In this document: positions 44,281 through 52,430 of the stretch, piece after piece
Layout of the letters: each line of letters begins with the position of its first letter
Position numbering within the stretch: position 1 is the stretch's first letter
Assembly: GCA_028287745.1 (NCBI GenBank)
Contig: JAQBPB010000005.1
Coordinates: 1-64,000, forward strand
Origin: Chloroflexota bacterium
GTDB taxonomy: Bacteria; Chloroflexota; Chloroflexia; Chloroheliales; Chloroheliaceae
Direction of reading: 5' to 3'
DNA: 64,000 nt
Program-made: the position numbers and the translations under genes
Notes under the pieces: generated by a model
Seen by the model: the letters and a program-made list of their open reading frames with translations, nothing else
Databases searched by the model: none
Told to the model about the DNA's origin: nothing

Positions 44281-47200
44281 CTATACCCCTCGATAGGCTT
44301 TTGGCGACTGGCCGATAATCGCCCGGAAAACGCGGCTGAAATATGCCGGGTCTTCCAGTCCCACCTCATTCGCGATTGATGTGATACTCAAATCGGTAGT
44401 TTTAAGTAAAAACCTGGCTTGTTTAACTCGAAAACGGTTAAGGTACTCCCAGGGAGAAATACCAGTCTCCTGGTGGAAAATCTCGCCCAGGTAGTTCTTG
44501 CTAATCCCCATTTCGTGCGCAATTTCTTTAAGGGTAAGCGGACTGGAATAATTTTGCTGTAAATAGGCAATAGTCCGTTTGACAAGCATGCTATTTGACT
44601 GGGTCAGCAATTTTGTATCTCCTGCCACCTGTTGTAAAAGGTTGGTTGCTTCCTCGGAATGCAAGATATCTTTGGTCTGATAGATAACCCGGCTGAAATC
44701 AAGATTTTGTATATCTTCCGGCGAAAGGACTTTGCCGCTGATAACCAGCACCGGCACATTCCGGGTTGCCAGGTTGGTCCGTAACCATTCGATTACCTCG
44801 AACCCATTAACTTCGGGCATTACCAGGTCAATAATCACCAGGCCAGGAATAAGCTGTTTGAGTATGGTTATAGCACTGGTGCCATTGTCTGCCAGGTTGA
44901 TTGTATAGCCGGGTAGCGCTTCCTTAACCAATTGGTGGTACATATTAAGGGACTGAATATCATCGTCAACGATTAGAATTTCACCCAGACCTTCCTTCTG
45001 ACATAAAATTTCGAGCATGCCTGTCAGCGTCTGGTAATTGAAGGGCTTGAGTAGAATATTGGTTAAAGAGGATTGCGCGCCTTCTGGTGAATTATCTTTA
45101 TATAACATAAAAGGCAACTGGGCTAATTGCGGGGTGGTTCGTAAGTAATCCAATACCGTCCAATCGTTTTTTGTCGCGTTGTTACTGTCCCAAACAAGGA
45201 TTGAGGGGTTTAATTCCAGTAATTGCTGGCGTACATCAGCCGGGCGAAGCTGGTAAATACAGAGATCTTCCCGCTGGCTTAATTGTTCCTTTTCAGGTGA
45301 GGCACCCTGGCGATTGGTAATCCATACTAAATTTTGCTTGCCCTGGTTAACTTCCGGTAGAGTCAGAAATTGACCGCTCAGGTTCGGTAGGGGTATATAA
45401 ATGTGAAAAGTACTGCCAAGGTTGGGCCGACTTTCGACCTTGATAATCCCCTGGTGTAACATCACCAGGCGGCGGCTAATGCTCAAACCCAGGCCAATTC
45501 CCCTGGTGTGCCGGTTGGGCTGCTCACCTATCACGAAAGGTTCAAAGATAGAAGCTTGCTGGTCGGCGGAAATGCCTTGCCCGGTGTCTTTGACCCAGAT
45601 ATGCATATAGGGCGGCTGTACATCCGCGCCTAAAGTAATCTTGCCGTTCCTGGTGAATTTACTGGCATTACTTAACAGGTTTAACAAAACCTGGCGCAGC
45701 CGCATCGGGTCGGCTTGGAGTAAAGGCAGGTTCTGGGGCACTTCTAATTGCCATATATTTGTTTCCTGGCTAGAAGTGGCGCTGGCTATACTATTGAAAA
45801 CATCTTCCAGAAATACCTGGAGATCCATAATTTCCGGTGAAATCTCAAGTTCGTCTATTTCAGCCAGGGAAAGGGCCAGCAGGTCATTAATCAATTGTAA
45901 TAAATGTTCCCCACTCTGGTAAACATGGGAAAGATCCGAGGTAATTTCGGCCGCCAATTCGGCACTGAACGGGCTTAGCTCATTTAAGGCCGCTTTGGTA
46001 TAACCCAGGATGATATTGAGCGGAGTCCTTAGTTCATGACTGACATTTGCCAGCAAGCGGGTTTTAAGGTTATCCGCTTTTTCGGCTGCTTTTCGGGCCG
46101 CTAAAGCCTCTGAATACAGTTCGGCGTTATGGATGGCAATCGCCAGTTGGTCCGCAAGCAGTTGCAAGCCCATCAATTGTTCCCGGTTCTGGGAGGTAGG
46201 GCAATCCCGGTGTAAATCCAGTACTCCCAGGACGGTTCCGCCAAAACGGACCGGCAAAATTATCCTTGAACGCAACTGGGGCCATTGAGGGTCGGCCCGG
46301 AAGCGCTGGTTGTAACGCATATCAGGCACAAAGATCAATTCCCCGGTCATCAGTACTTCACTCAATACGGCATCTTCTTGCAACATTACCTGGTGGGATT
46401 TGGTGGTACTATCCAGGTCATCCAGCATAAAAGCATGAGTTGCTTCGGACCATAGATAGAATTGCACCCGGTCAAAATTATAGTTGCTGCGAATCAGGTT
46501 GACGATAGTCTGCGTAAGTTCTTGGCGGTCTAAAATCGCGCCAATCTGGCGGTTGACAGCCAGGTTGGTTTCCAGTTGGGTCATCCGCTGCTGCTCACGG
46601 CGGCGATTGAATCCGACCAGACGGTTGGGCAGTTCAGCAATTGCAATAAGCTTCTGGGCCGTTACTTCAGCCGCATTCTCCCTGGTAATTAGCCGGGGTT
46701 TGTAGCTAAAATGCATGGTCAGGGGCTGTCCCAAAGCCGCCTTCAAAGCCAGTTCCACGGCTTGCTTGCCGAATTCAACAGTTGGCGTATCCACAGTAGC
46801 CGCCATTGTCCCGCTTGAAATAGCCGCCAGCGCTTCCGGGTCGCCATTTATTCCAACCACAATTGTTTCTGGCGTCAGCAAGCCGAGTTCTTCGGCTGCT
46901 TTGCGAGCGGTCAGGGCCAGGGAGTCCGACAAGCCAAAAATTACATTCGGTCGCGAACTTAATTTTTGCATTTCGGCCAGTATCTGGGGGTAGGCCTGGT
47001 CGTACCGCCAGAGAGAGGGGATATGCGAAACCTGGATGGAATTGTAGTTTTCAAATGTATTATAAATGGCCGCTAACCGGTTACGGCCGTCATCCCCATG
47101 ATGGGTTGCCAGGCCGCCAATTACCAGGACTGTACCCTGTACATGCAGTTCTTTTATAAGGTGCTGGCTTAACATCTGGGCAATCCAGTACAGGCCGAAG

Positions 47201-47523
47201 GGACATACCATGCCAGGGTGATTGCATTTCTGCTCGTGGCAGCCTGGCTGTTCATTTAAAAGAATAACCGGGATATTCTGGTTGCGGATAAGTTTAATTA
47301 ATGGCGCAGGCAAACTCTGGACAATAAAACCCTTTATTTCCTGGATCTGCAATTCTTCAACAATGCTTAAGTAATCCCCTTCCTGTAAATTGCCGTAGTC
47401 AATGTCAAAAGTGATTAAATCAATATCCAGGTGTCGCGCTTGTTGCTCAATAGCCATACCCACTTGAACCCAAAAGGCGTCACTGGACTCCAGTTGTAAA
47501 CCAATACGGATAGTATTTTCCAT
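44281..47523 (-). CDS. Chimeric sugar-sensing histidine kinase/response regulator with AraC DNA-binding domain
   Basis: 1080 residues and no membrane helix or signal peptide. Order: LacI/ribose-type periplasmic-binding-protein fold (1 to about 300, with an odd CHEQKCNHPGMVC cluster), GAF (about 325-475), HisKA (NVSHELRTPLNII, phospho-His), HATPase (LLNLLSNASKF, DTGQGIS, GIGLGLSI), a degenerate receiver (about 735-850), a canonical receiver (ILIVDDD, VIIDLVMPEVNG), and an AraC/XylS double helix-turn-helix (about 975-1080: LTLKEIAHEMGISKNYLGEI, DPAYFSRVFR). It should sense a sugar inside the cell and bind DNA itself. Divergent from the galactoside locus, it is that locus's likely activator. AGAGAGG precedes the ATG. 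Confidence 0.88.
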   Translation of the reverse strand: MENTIRIGLQLESSDAFWVQVGMAIEQQARHLDIDLITFDIDYGNLQEGDYLSIVEELQIQEIKGFIVQSLPAPLIKLIRNQNIPVILLNEQPGCHEQKCNHPGMVCPFGLYWIAQMLSQHLIKELHVQGTVLVIGGLATHHGDDGRNRLAAIYNTFENYNSIQVSHIPSLWRYDQAYPQILAEMQKLSSRPNVIFGLSDSLALTARKAAEELGLLTPETIVVGINGDPEALAAISSGTMAATVDTPTVEFGKQAVELALKAALGQPLTMHFSYKPRLITRENAAEVTAQKLIAIAELPNRLVGFNRRREQQRMTQLETNLAVNRQIGAILDRQELTQTIVNLIRSNYNFDRVQFYLWSEATHAFMLDDLDSTTKSHQVMLQEDAVLSEVLMTGELIFVPDMRYNQRFRADPQWPQLRSRIILPVRFGGTVLGVLDLHRDCPTSQNREQLMGLQLLADQLAIAIHNAELYSEALAARKAAEKADNLKTRLLANVSHELRTPLNIILGYTKAALNELSPFSAELAAEITSDLSHVYQSGEHLLQLINDLLALSLAEIDELEISPEIMDLQVFLEDVFNSIASATSSQETNIWQLEVPQNLPLLQADPMRLRQVLLNLLSNASKFTRNGKITLGADVQPPYMHIWVKDTGQGISADQQASIFEPFVIGEQPNRHTRGIGLGLSISRRLVMLHQGIIKVESRPNLGSTFHIYIPLPNLSGQFLTLPEVNQGKQNLVWITNRQGASPEKEQLSQREDLCIYQLRPADVRQQLLELNPSILVWDSNNATKNDWTVLDYLRTTPQLAQLPFMLYKDNSPEGAQSSLTNILLKPFNYQTLTGMLEILCQKEGLGEILIVDDDIQSLNMYHQLVKEALPGYTINLADNGTSAITILKQLIPGLVIIDLVMPEVNGFEVIEWLRTNLATRNVPVLVISGKVLSPEDIQNLDFSRVIYQTKDILHSEEATNLLQQVAGDTKLLTQSNSMLVKRTIAYLQQNYSSPLTLKEIAHEMGISKNYLGEIFHQETGISPWEYLNRFRVKQARFLLKTTDLSITSIANEVGLEDPAYFSRVFRAIIGQSPKAYRGV

Positions 47524-48310
47524 ATCTACCTCTCTGGTTCAGCAATGACCAGAATTTCATTATAACTATTGATTTTTATTACATTTTCCAGTTTTTATTT
47601 AAGATTGGCGTTAATACTTGCCGCCCGGACTCACTGAAATTAGCAGCTATACCATTCAAGGCAGCTACTTCACTTAATTCTTTTACCATCCGGTGCGGTC
47701 TGCAAAAAGGGTCCACACTCTTACACATCTCGGCTAATATTTAAAATGCCGTTGGTACTCAGCTACCACCGCTCTACCAACCTGGCGACAAAAGGGTAAC
47801 AGGCGGGGCAGTCTGGGAGCCTGCACTTCTTTATATACACCAAAGTAAAATGCACCCGCTACGCTATTACACGTGCATTCTCCCCGTAATTCTGCCCGCC
47901 CGCGGCCCTGTTTAAAACCTGGTATCCATCTCGTTTTGTTGCTGGGTAGTCTGACGGGCGATTAGCTTTTCCGGCCCCTGCGGGCATTTCCACTTACTCC
48001 ACCTGCTGTGCAGCAAGATGGAATGTGTCACACACTGATTATATTTTGATAGGTATGAGGAGAGCTAATCTGTAATTGCGTCTAAAGTCCAACGTCAAAT
48101 TAATAAGGTGCTTAAAATGAAAATCTTAATAAGCATCTTTATATCTGACTTTAACAGTTAATTTTCATAATTGTAACATAAGGGAAGGGATTTGCAATTT
48201 TGTTAAATTAGCGGGTTATCATCCAAAAGTAGTGGGTAATTGTCCAAGACTTGCCTTTTAAACTTAGCTAGAATGGACTCACACAAATATACCAGTAAAG
48301 TTAAATAAAT
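47524..48310. other. Long divergent regulatory region of the galactoside locus
   Basis: No gene in 787 bp. Contents: minus-strand TATAAT (47559-47564) for the regulator gene; inverted pair AATGCAC/GTGCATT (47849-47855, 47873-47879); palindromes TGCTGTGCAGCA (48004-48015) and TGTGTCACACA (48024-48034), the latter next to TATATT (48040-48045); direct repeats at 48213-48247 and a -10-like TAGAAT (48269-48274). The size and motif density suggest complex control. Confidence 0.55.
48213..48247 (+). promoter_or_regulatory. Direct repeats 21 bp apart, candidate AraC-type operator
   Basis: GGGTTATCATCCAA (48213-48226) and GGGTAATTGTCCAA (48234-48247) agree at 11 of 14 positions and start exactly 21 bp apart, two helical turns. 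The second abuts the poor -35 region of a promoter with -10 TAGAAT (48269-48274). This is the geometry of AraC activator half-sites. Confidence 0.55.
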
Positions 48311-48691
48311 ATGGAAAACTCGGCTCTAAAAATTTTATTACTTGACGACGATATACCAACCCTTGAACTTTACCAACGTGAGCTGAGTAGAACTTATTTA
48401 GTTTTCGCCTGTGCTACTGAGAGTGAGGCCTTTACTTTAATATACGGCCACCAGATGGAGGCCATTATTCTAGAGCCTGCTTTACGCAGTGGGCAAGGTT
48501 GGGCTTTTCTGGCGATGTTGAGAGGTCTGCCACAAACCCGTACTACTCCGGTTGTCCTGTGTAGTATTTTGGACGAGCGACGGCGGGGAAGGGAACTTGG
48601 TGCAACTATCTGTCTGGTCAAACCGGTATTACCGGCAGAGCTTCGTAATACCCTGGACCAGGTTGTTTATACCAAACACAAGGTTTCGTAG
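48311..48691 (+). CDS. Receiver-domain protein lacking the phosphoacceptor Asp
   Basis: 126 residues, one receiver domain and nothing else. The acidic triad D12-D13-D14 (ILLLDDDIPTLELY), S85 (VVLCS) and K104 (LVKPV) are kept, but the strand-3 phosphorylation site reads AIILEPALRS, with Glu55 where Asp belongs. In canonical receivers Asp-to-Glu often mimics phosphorylation, so the domain may be locked active or act only by binding a partner. No output domain is attached. It is the first gene downstream of the direct-repeat operator and precedes the sugar transporter by 193 bp. Confidence 0.8.
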   Translation: MENSALKILLLDDDIPTLELYQRELSRTYLVFACATESEAFTLIYGHQMEAIILEPALRSGQGWAFLAMLRGLPQTRTTPVVLCSILDERRRGRELGATICLVKPVLPAELRNTLDQVVYTKHKVS

Positions 48692-48769
48692 TTCTTTTCA
48701 AAAAATAAAATATTTATAACCAAAACGATTACAAATGCCTGAGAAGTAAATTTCTTCTACTTTAGTGAT

Positions 48770-48858
48770 CTCTAAAATCAGGAGGTATTTTAGAGGATTT
48801 AAACAAACGAAGGTCGAATATCTACTAAGAATGAAGCTTATGCTTGGTTATAGCATAA
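48770..48858 (+). promoter_or_regulatory. Two hairpins in the leader of the binding-protein gene
   Basis: CTCTAAAAT (48770-48778) pairs perfectly with 48787-48795 around a loop CAGGAGGT that is itself Shine-Dalgarno-like. TTATGCT (48838-48844) pairs with AGCATAA (48852-48858) just before the real ribosome site (AAGGAGGA). They may stabilise this transcript segment or control its translation. Confidence 0.4.
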
Positions 48859-48884
48859 TCATTCAAATATCAAGGAGGATTATA

Positions 48885-50348
48885 ATGAAGAAAACCGCAA
48901 GGGTGCGATACCTTTATGTTTCCATGGTTCTAACCATGCTGCTGTGTTTGGTAATGGCCTGTGGCGATTCCACCCCCACAACCGCTGGCACCGGCAGCAC
49001 CAAGGCCGGGTCACCCGCCGCCGCTGCCGCAAATACCCCTAAACCTACCGCCACAACCCTTGCCCTGCAGGTCGGTAGTACTAGCGCCAAGGTTAACTTA
49101 ACCTATATGACCTGGGGTGGTGATAGCGATAAAACCAGAAGGTTCAAAGAAAACCAGGCCGCTTATCCTGAATTTGCCGACTATAGTATGAGGTTATTAG
49201 CCCAGGGCGGTGATGCCGATGTGGCTAGCTTTTTGCGTTTAGCCCTTACTTCCGGCAAAGATATCCCGGATATCTTGCAGCTTAACCGCACGCAACTGGC
49301 CGAATTTGCCGAATCCGGTGAGTTGACCGACCTGACCTCGGTAATGGAACCTTTCAAGGCAGATTTGACCGCCGGTGCCCTCAATATTGCTACATACAAT
49401 GGTAAGTTCTTTGCTTTCCCCAACCAGGTAAATAGCAAAATCTGGTATTACCGGGCGGACCTGTTTGAGCAGGCTGGGATTAATGTTAACAACATCAAGA
49501 CGCTGGCTGACCTTATCAGCGCCGGTAAGACTCTGAACGCCAAGTTCCCCAAAAGCTATATCTTTAATATCAGCTCGCAACTCTGGGCCAGCTACCTGCC
49601 AATGTTCCTTTCGGCTTACCCTGACATTCGTATGGCTAACGACAATGGGGAATACCAGCTTACCAAGCATCCTGGCTTTGCCGAAGTTCTAAAGATGTTC
49701 AAAGACCTCAAAGACTCCGGTGTGGCGGCCCCGATTGATGACTGGTCCAACGACTGGCAGCAGGCATTCAAGGATGAAACCATTGTTTCTGCTTTTAGCG
49801 CCAGCTGGATGGCTACCTTTCTACCTACCTTTGCCCCTAACCAGAGCGGTAAATGGAAGGCTACCCTTTGGCCCAGCGGCTTAACCTCGGCTGACCAGCG
49901 GTATGGCGCGGAAGGTGGCGGTTCGGTAACAGTAGTGCCTAAACGGGCCCCGCATGCCAAGGAAGCTATCGCTTACCTGACCAAAAACTACCTGAACAAG
50001 CAAACCCCGGTTAAAGATTACCAGAACGGTGGTGTCACACCCTATCTTAAGAGCGCGCAGAGTGATGTATTGAACTTCATCAATGGCGCGACCAAACCGG
50101 CCGATTTAGCTGAAGAAAAGTGGTTACAGCGTCCCTATGTCTTCTTTGGGAAGGAATTCCAGCCCCTGGTCTTCCAGAGTTTCGACTACGTCAAGGCCTT
50201 TAATTACGATCCCGCCGCCGCAAAAGAGCTTGAAATCTTCAGTCAATGGGCCCGCAAGTATATAAACGGGCAGGTCCCTTTGAATGATGCTCTGGCCGGG
50301 GCGCAATCTGATATGCAAAGCCAGATCGGCAACCCTTATCAGAAATAG
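48885..50348 (+). CDS. Sugar ABC transporter substrate-binding lipoprotein
   Basis: 487 residues. A basic N terminus, hydrophobic stretch and lipobox LVMAC (Cys about residue 26) show a lipoprotein signal; a Thr/Ala/Pro-rich linker follows. The rest is a family-1 (MalE/UgpB-like) extracellular binding fold (NLTYMTWGGDSDKTRRF, IPDILQLNRTQLAEFAESGE, NGKFFAFPNQVNSKIWYYR, PHAKEAIAYLTKNYL). The start is ATG 48885 with AAGGAGGA immediately upstream; the longer frame to 48765 is not used. It captures an oligosaccharide, probably a galactoside given the downstream enzymes, and hands it to the two permeases. Confidence 0.92.
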   Translation: MKKTARVRYLYVSMVLTMLLCLVMACGDSTPTTAGTGSTKAGSPAAAAANTPKPTATTLALQVGSTSAKVNLTYMTWGGDSDKTRRFKENQAAYPEFADYSMRLLAQGGDADVASFLRLALTSGKDIPDILQLNRTQLAEFAESGELTDLTSVMEPFKADLTAGALNIATYNGKFFAFPNQVNSKIWYYRADLFEQAGINVNNIKTLADLISAGKTLNAKFPKSYIFNISSQLWASYLPMFLSAYPDIRMANDNGEYQLTKHPGFAEVLKMFKDLKDSGVAAPIDDWSNDWQQAFKDETIVSAFSASWMATFLPTFAPNQSGKWKATLWPSGLTSADQRYGAEGGGSVTVVPKRAPHAKEAIAYLTKNYLNKQTPVKDYQNGGVTPYLKSAQSDVLNFINGATKPADLAEEKWLQRPYVFFGKEFQPLVFQSFDYVKAFNYDPAAAKELEIFSQWARKYINGQVPLNDALAGAQSDMQSQIGNPYQK

Positions 50349-50477
50349 CTAAACCTGTCGAACCGTGGATAAAGGCTGACCGGATTACTAAAGTAGTTTA
50401 TCTGCCCAGTATGAGTTCAGCCTTTCCTGATTTTCCCAGGCTAAGTTGCCCTTAATTTAACAGGCGAAGAGGTCTTT

Positions 50478-51419
50478 ATGAAGGAAAATATATCACCTGT
50501 GCTTGAAACAGGTAAGGCACTGCCAAAAGTAAAATCAAAAGTGATTAGAAATGTCGCGTGGGTAGACCGGTTAGCCCCTTACCTGTTTATTTCACCGTTC
50601 ATTCTTTTCTTTTTAGCTCTTTTCATCGGCCCCAGTATCTATTCTTTGGTCCTTAGCTTCTTCCGCTATAAAGGTTATGGCGATGCTACCTTCGTGGGTA
50701 TAGCCAACTATGTTTCTATTTTGCAGTATCACGTCTTCTGGACTGAACTGGTAAATACTATCTTTTACTGGCTGGTCCATGTTATTCCTTTGATGGTAGG
50801 CGCTTTCCTGCTGGCGGTCCTGGTCAGGTCCAAGTTTATAAAAGGACAGCGTTTCTTCAAGCCGGTTCTGTTTGTGCCGAACATTGTCGCAACCGTTGCT
50901 GCCGCCCTGGTCTTTCAGAGCTTGTTTGGCACCCAGTATGGCGTCATAAACAAGCTTCTGGGTACGCAGATTGATTGGCTCCATGACCCCACCATAACCA
51001 AATTTGTAGTAGTGCTCCTGTTAATCTGGAAAGGGCTTGGCTGGTGGTTCATAATTTTCCTGGTTGGCCTGACCTCGATTAATCCTGAATTAGAGGAGGC
51101 CGCCACCGTAGATGGTGCGTCAGTCCGGCAGCGCCTGGTTTACATTGTTATTCCTCTCATGCGCAATATCTTCCTGTTTGCCTTCGTTATTGATGCTATA
51201 AATTCTTTACGTATGTTTACCGAGCCGAATGTGCTGGTAGGCAGGTCAGGCCAGTTAGCGGATCCTGAAGTAGCACCTTTACTAAACTTGCTTATCAGCA
51301 ATTTGCGGGGGGCTTCCTTTGGTCAGGCTTCGGCCGTGGGTTGGATCTTATTTGTACTGACACTTGGTATTACCTTAATCCAATTCCGCATTTTACGCAG
51401 CAGTGATGAGGAGCGCTAA
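50478..51419 (+). CDS. Sugar ABC transporter permease (MalF/UgpA-like)
   Basis: 313 residues, six membrane helices (first at about 35-57: PYLFISPFILFFLALFIGP). The cytoplasmic EAA loop is EEAATVDGASVRQRLVYIVIP, which docks the ATPase. KGLGWWFIIFLVGL and the ending match the carbohydrate-uptake CUT1 permeases. AGAGG precedes the ATG. It ends 2 bp before the partner permease. Confidence 0.93.
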   Translation: MKENISPVLETGKALPKVKSKVIRNVAWVDRLAPYLFISPFILFFLALFIGPSIYSLVLSFFRYKGYGDATFVGIANYVSILQYHVFWTELVNTIFYWLVHVIPLMVGAFLLAVLVRSKFIKGQRFFKPVLFVPNIVATVAAALVFQSLFGTQYGVINKLLGTQIDWLHDPTITKFVVVLLLIWKGLGWWFIIFLVGLTSINPELEEAATVDGASVRQRLVYIVIPLMRNIFLFAFVIDAINSLRMFTEPNVLVGRSGQLADPEVAPLLNLLISNLRGASFGQASAVGWILFVLTLGITLIQFRILRSSDEER

Positions 51420-51421
51420 CA

Positions 51422-52300
51422 ATGGCTAGTAATGCTACTTTTGTATCGAAAAGCGGTGAAGGTCAGGCCAGGTTTTCCTCAAAGCGCCTCAAAAAGTTTT
51501 TTGGCTACCTGGTTTTGTGGATTTTATCCTTTCTCTCGCTGTACCCGTTAGCCGTGATGGTACTTAATTCCTTCAAAACCGATACCGAAATTAACGGCAA
51601 CCCTTCCGGCATACCGGAAAACTTTACCCTGGAAAATTATACGCAGATCTTCGCGGTCCAGGGTGGGTTAATCGGGAACTTTATGAATGGGATAATTATT
51701 GCCCTCATAACAACGGTTGTTTCTGTTTTCCTGGCCGCCATGGCCGCTTTTGCCTTCTCCAAGTACAGTTTTAAGGGGCGTAACATTATTTTTGCCTTCC
51801 TGTTGTCTACGATGATGGTCCCTCATGAGATAACGATACCCCCGCTTTTTCTAATTTTCTCCAAGCTTGGTTGGGTTAATACTTTCCAGGGCATGATTGT
51901 ACCGGGGCTGGTAAGTGTATTCGGTTTGTTCATGCTCAGGCAGTATATGCTGGGCGTGCCAAACGAAATCTTCGAAGCTGCCCGGATAGATGGTGCGGGG
52001 CATTGGCGGCTTTTCTGGTCAATAATGGTGCCGATTGCCAATCCGGCTATCGCTTCGCTGTCTATTCTTCAGTTCCTGGGCACCTGGAACAGCTACCTCT
52101 GGCCGATCATTATTGCACCGGACCCCAGTATTCAACCGATTATGGCCGTCCTGCCGACCATCCGGGACCAGCAAGGTTACGCACCTCTCTGGGCGACCAT
52201 TATGACCGGCTGCGTACTTGCTACTTTGCCCGTTATCCTGGTGTTTGTCATCTTCCAGGACAAATTTATCTCTGGCGTTACGGTAGGCGCTGTTAAATAG
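51422..52300 (+). CDS. Sugar ABC transporter permease (MalG/UgpE-like)
   Basis: 292 residues, six helices. VLNSFKTDTEINGNPSGIPE is the typical first outside loop, and EAARIDGAGHWRLFWSIMVP is the EAA loop. It forms a heterodimer with the upstream permease. No ATP-binding subunit gene lies in the locus, so a shared MsmK/UgpC-type ATPase encoded elsewhere is expected. GAGGAG at the end of the previous gene serves as ribosome site. Confidence 0.93.
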   Translation: MASNATFVSKSGEGQARFSSKRLKKFFGYLVLWILSFLSLYPLAVMVLNSFKTDTEINGNPSGIPENFTLENYTQIFAVQGGLIGNFMNGIIIALITTVVSVFLAAMAAFAFSKYSFKGRNIIFAFLLSTMMVPHEITIPPLFLIFSKLGWVNTFQGMIVPGLVSVFGLFMLRQYMLGVPNEIFEAARIDGAGHWRLFWSIMVPIANPAIASLSILQFLGTWNSYLWPIIIAPDPSIQPIMAVLPTIRDQQGYAPLWATIMTGCVLATLPVILVFVIFQDKFISGVTVGAVK

Positions 52301-52327
52301 TAATACTGCTGGAACCTGATAAAAATT

Positions 52328-52360
52328 CAGCAGGTTGCCGGAAATCCCGGCAACCTGCTG
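52328..52360 (+). terminator. Strong stem-loop between transporter and glycosidase genes
   Basis: CAGCAGGTTGCCGG (52328-52341) pairs perfectly with 52347-52360 around AAATC. There is no T run downstream, so partial termination or protection of the transporter mRNA end is more likely than a full stop. Confidence 0.6.
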
Positions 52361-52430
52361 AGTAAATGGACCTGAGCGGGAAGAAAACCTGGCACTAATT
52401 CTTGAAACGGATGGAAACCGGTTAACAACT

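Noticed and set aside
48765-48884. N-terminal extension of the sugar-binding lipoprotein
   Set aside because: Would destroy the lipoprotein signal; ATG 48885 has an ideal ribosome site.
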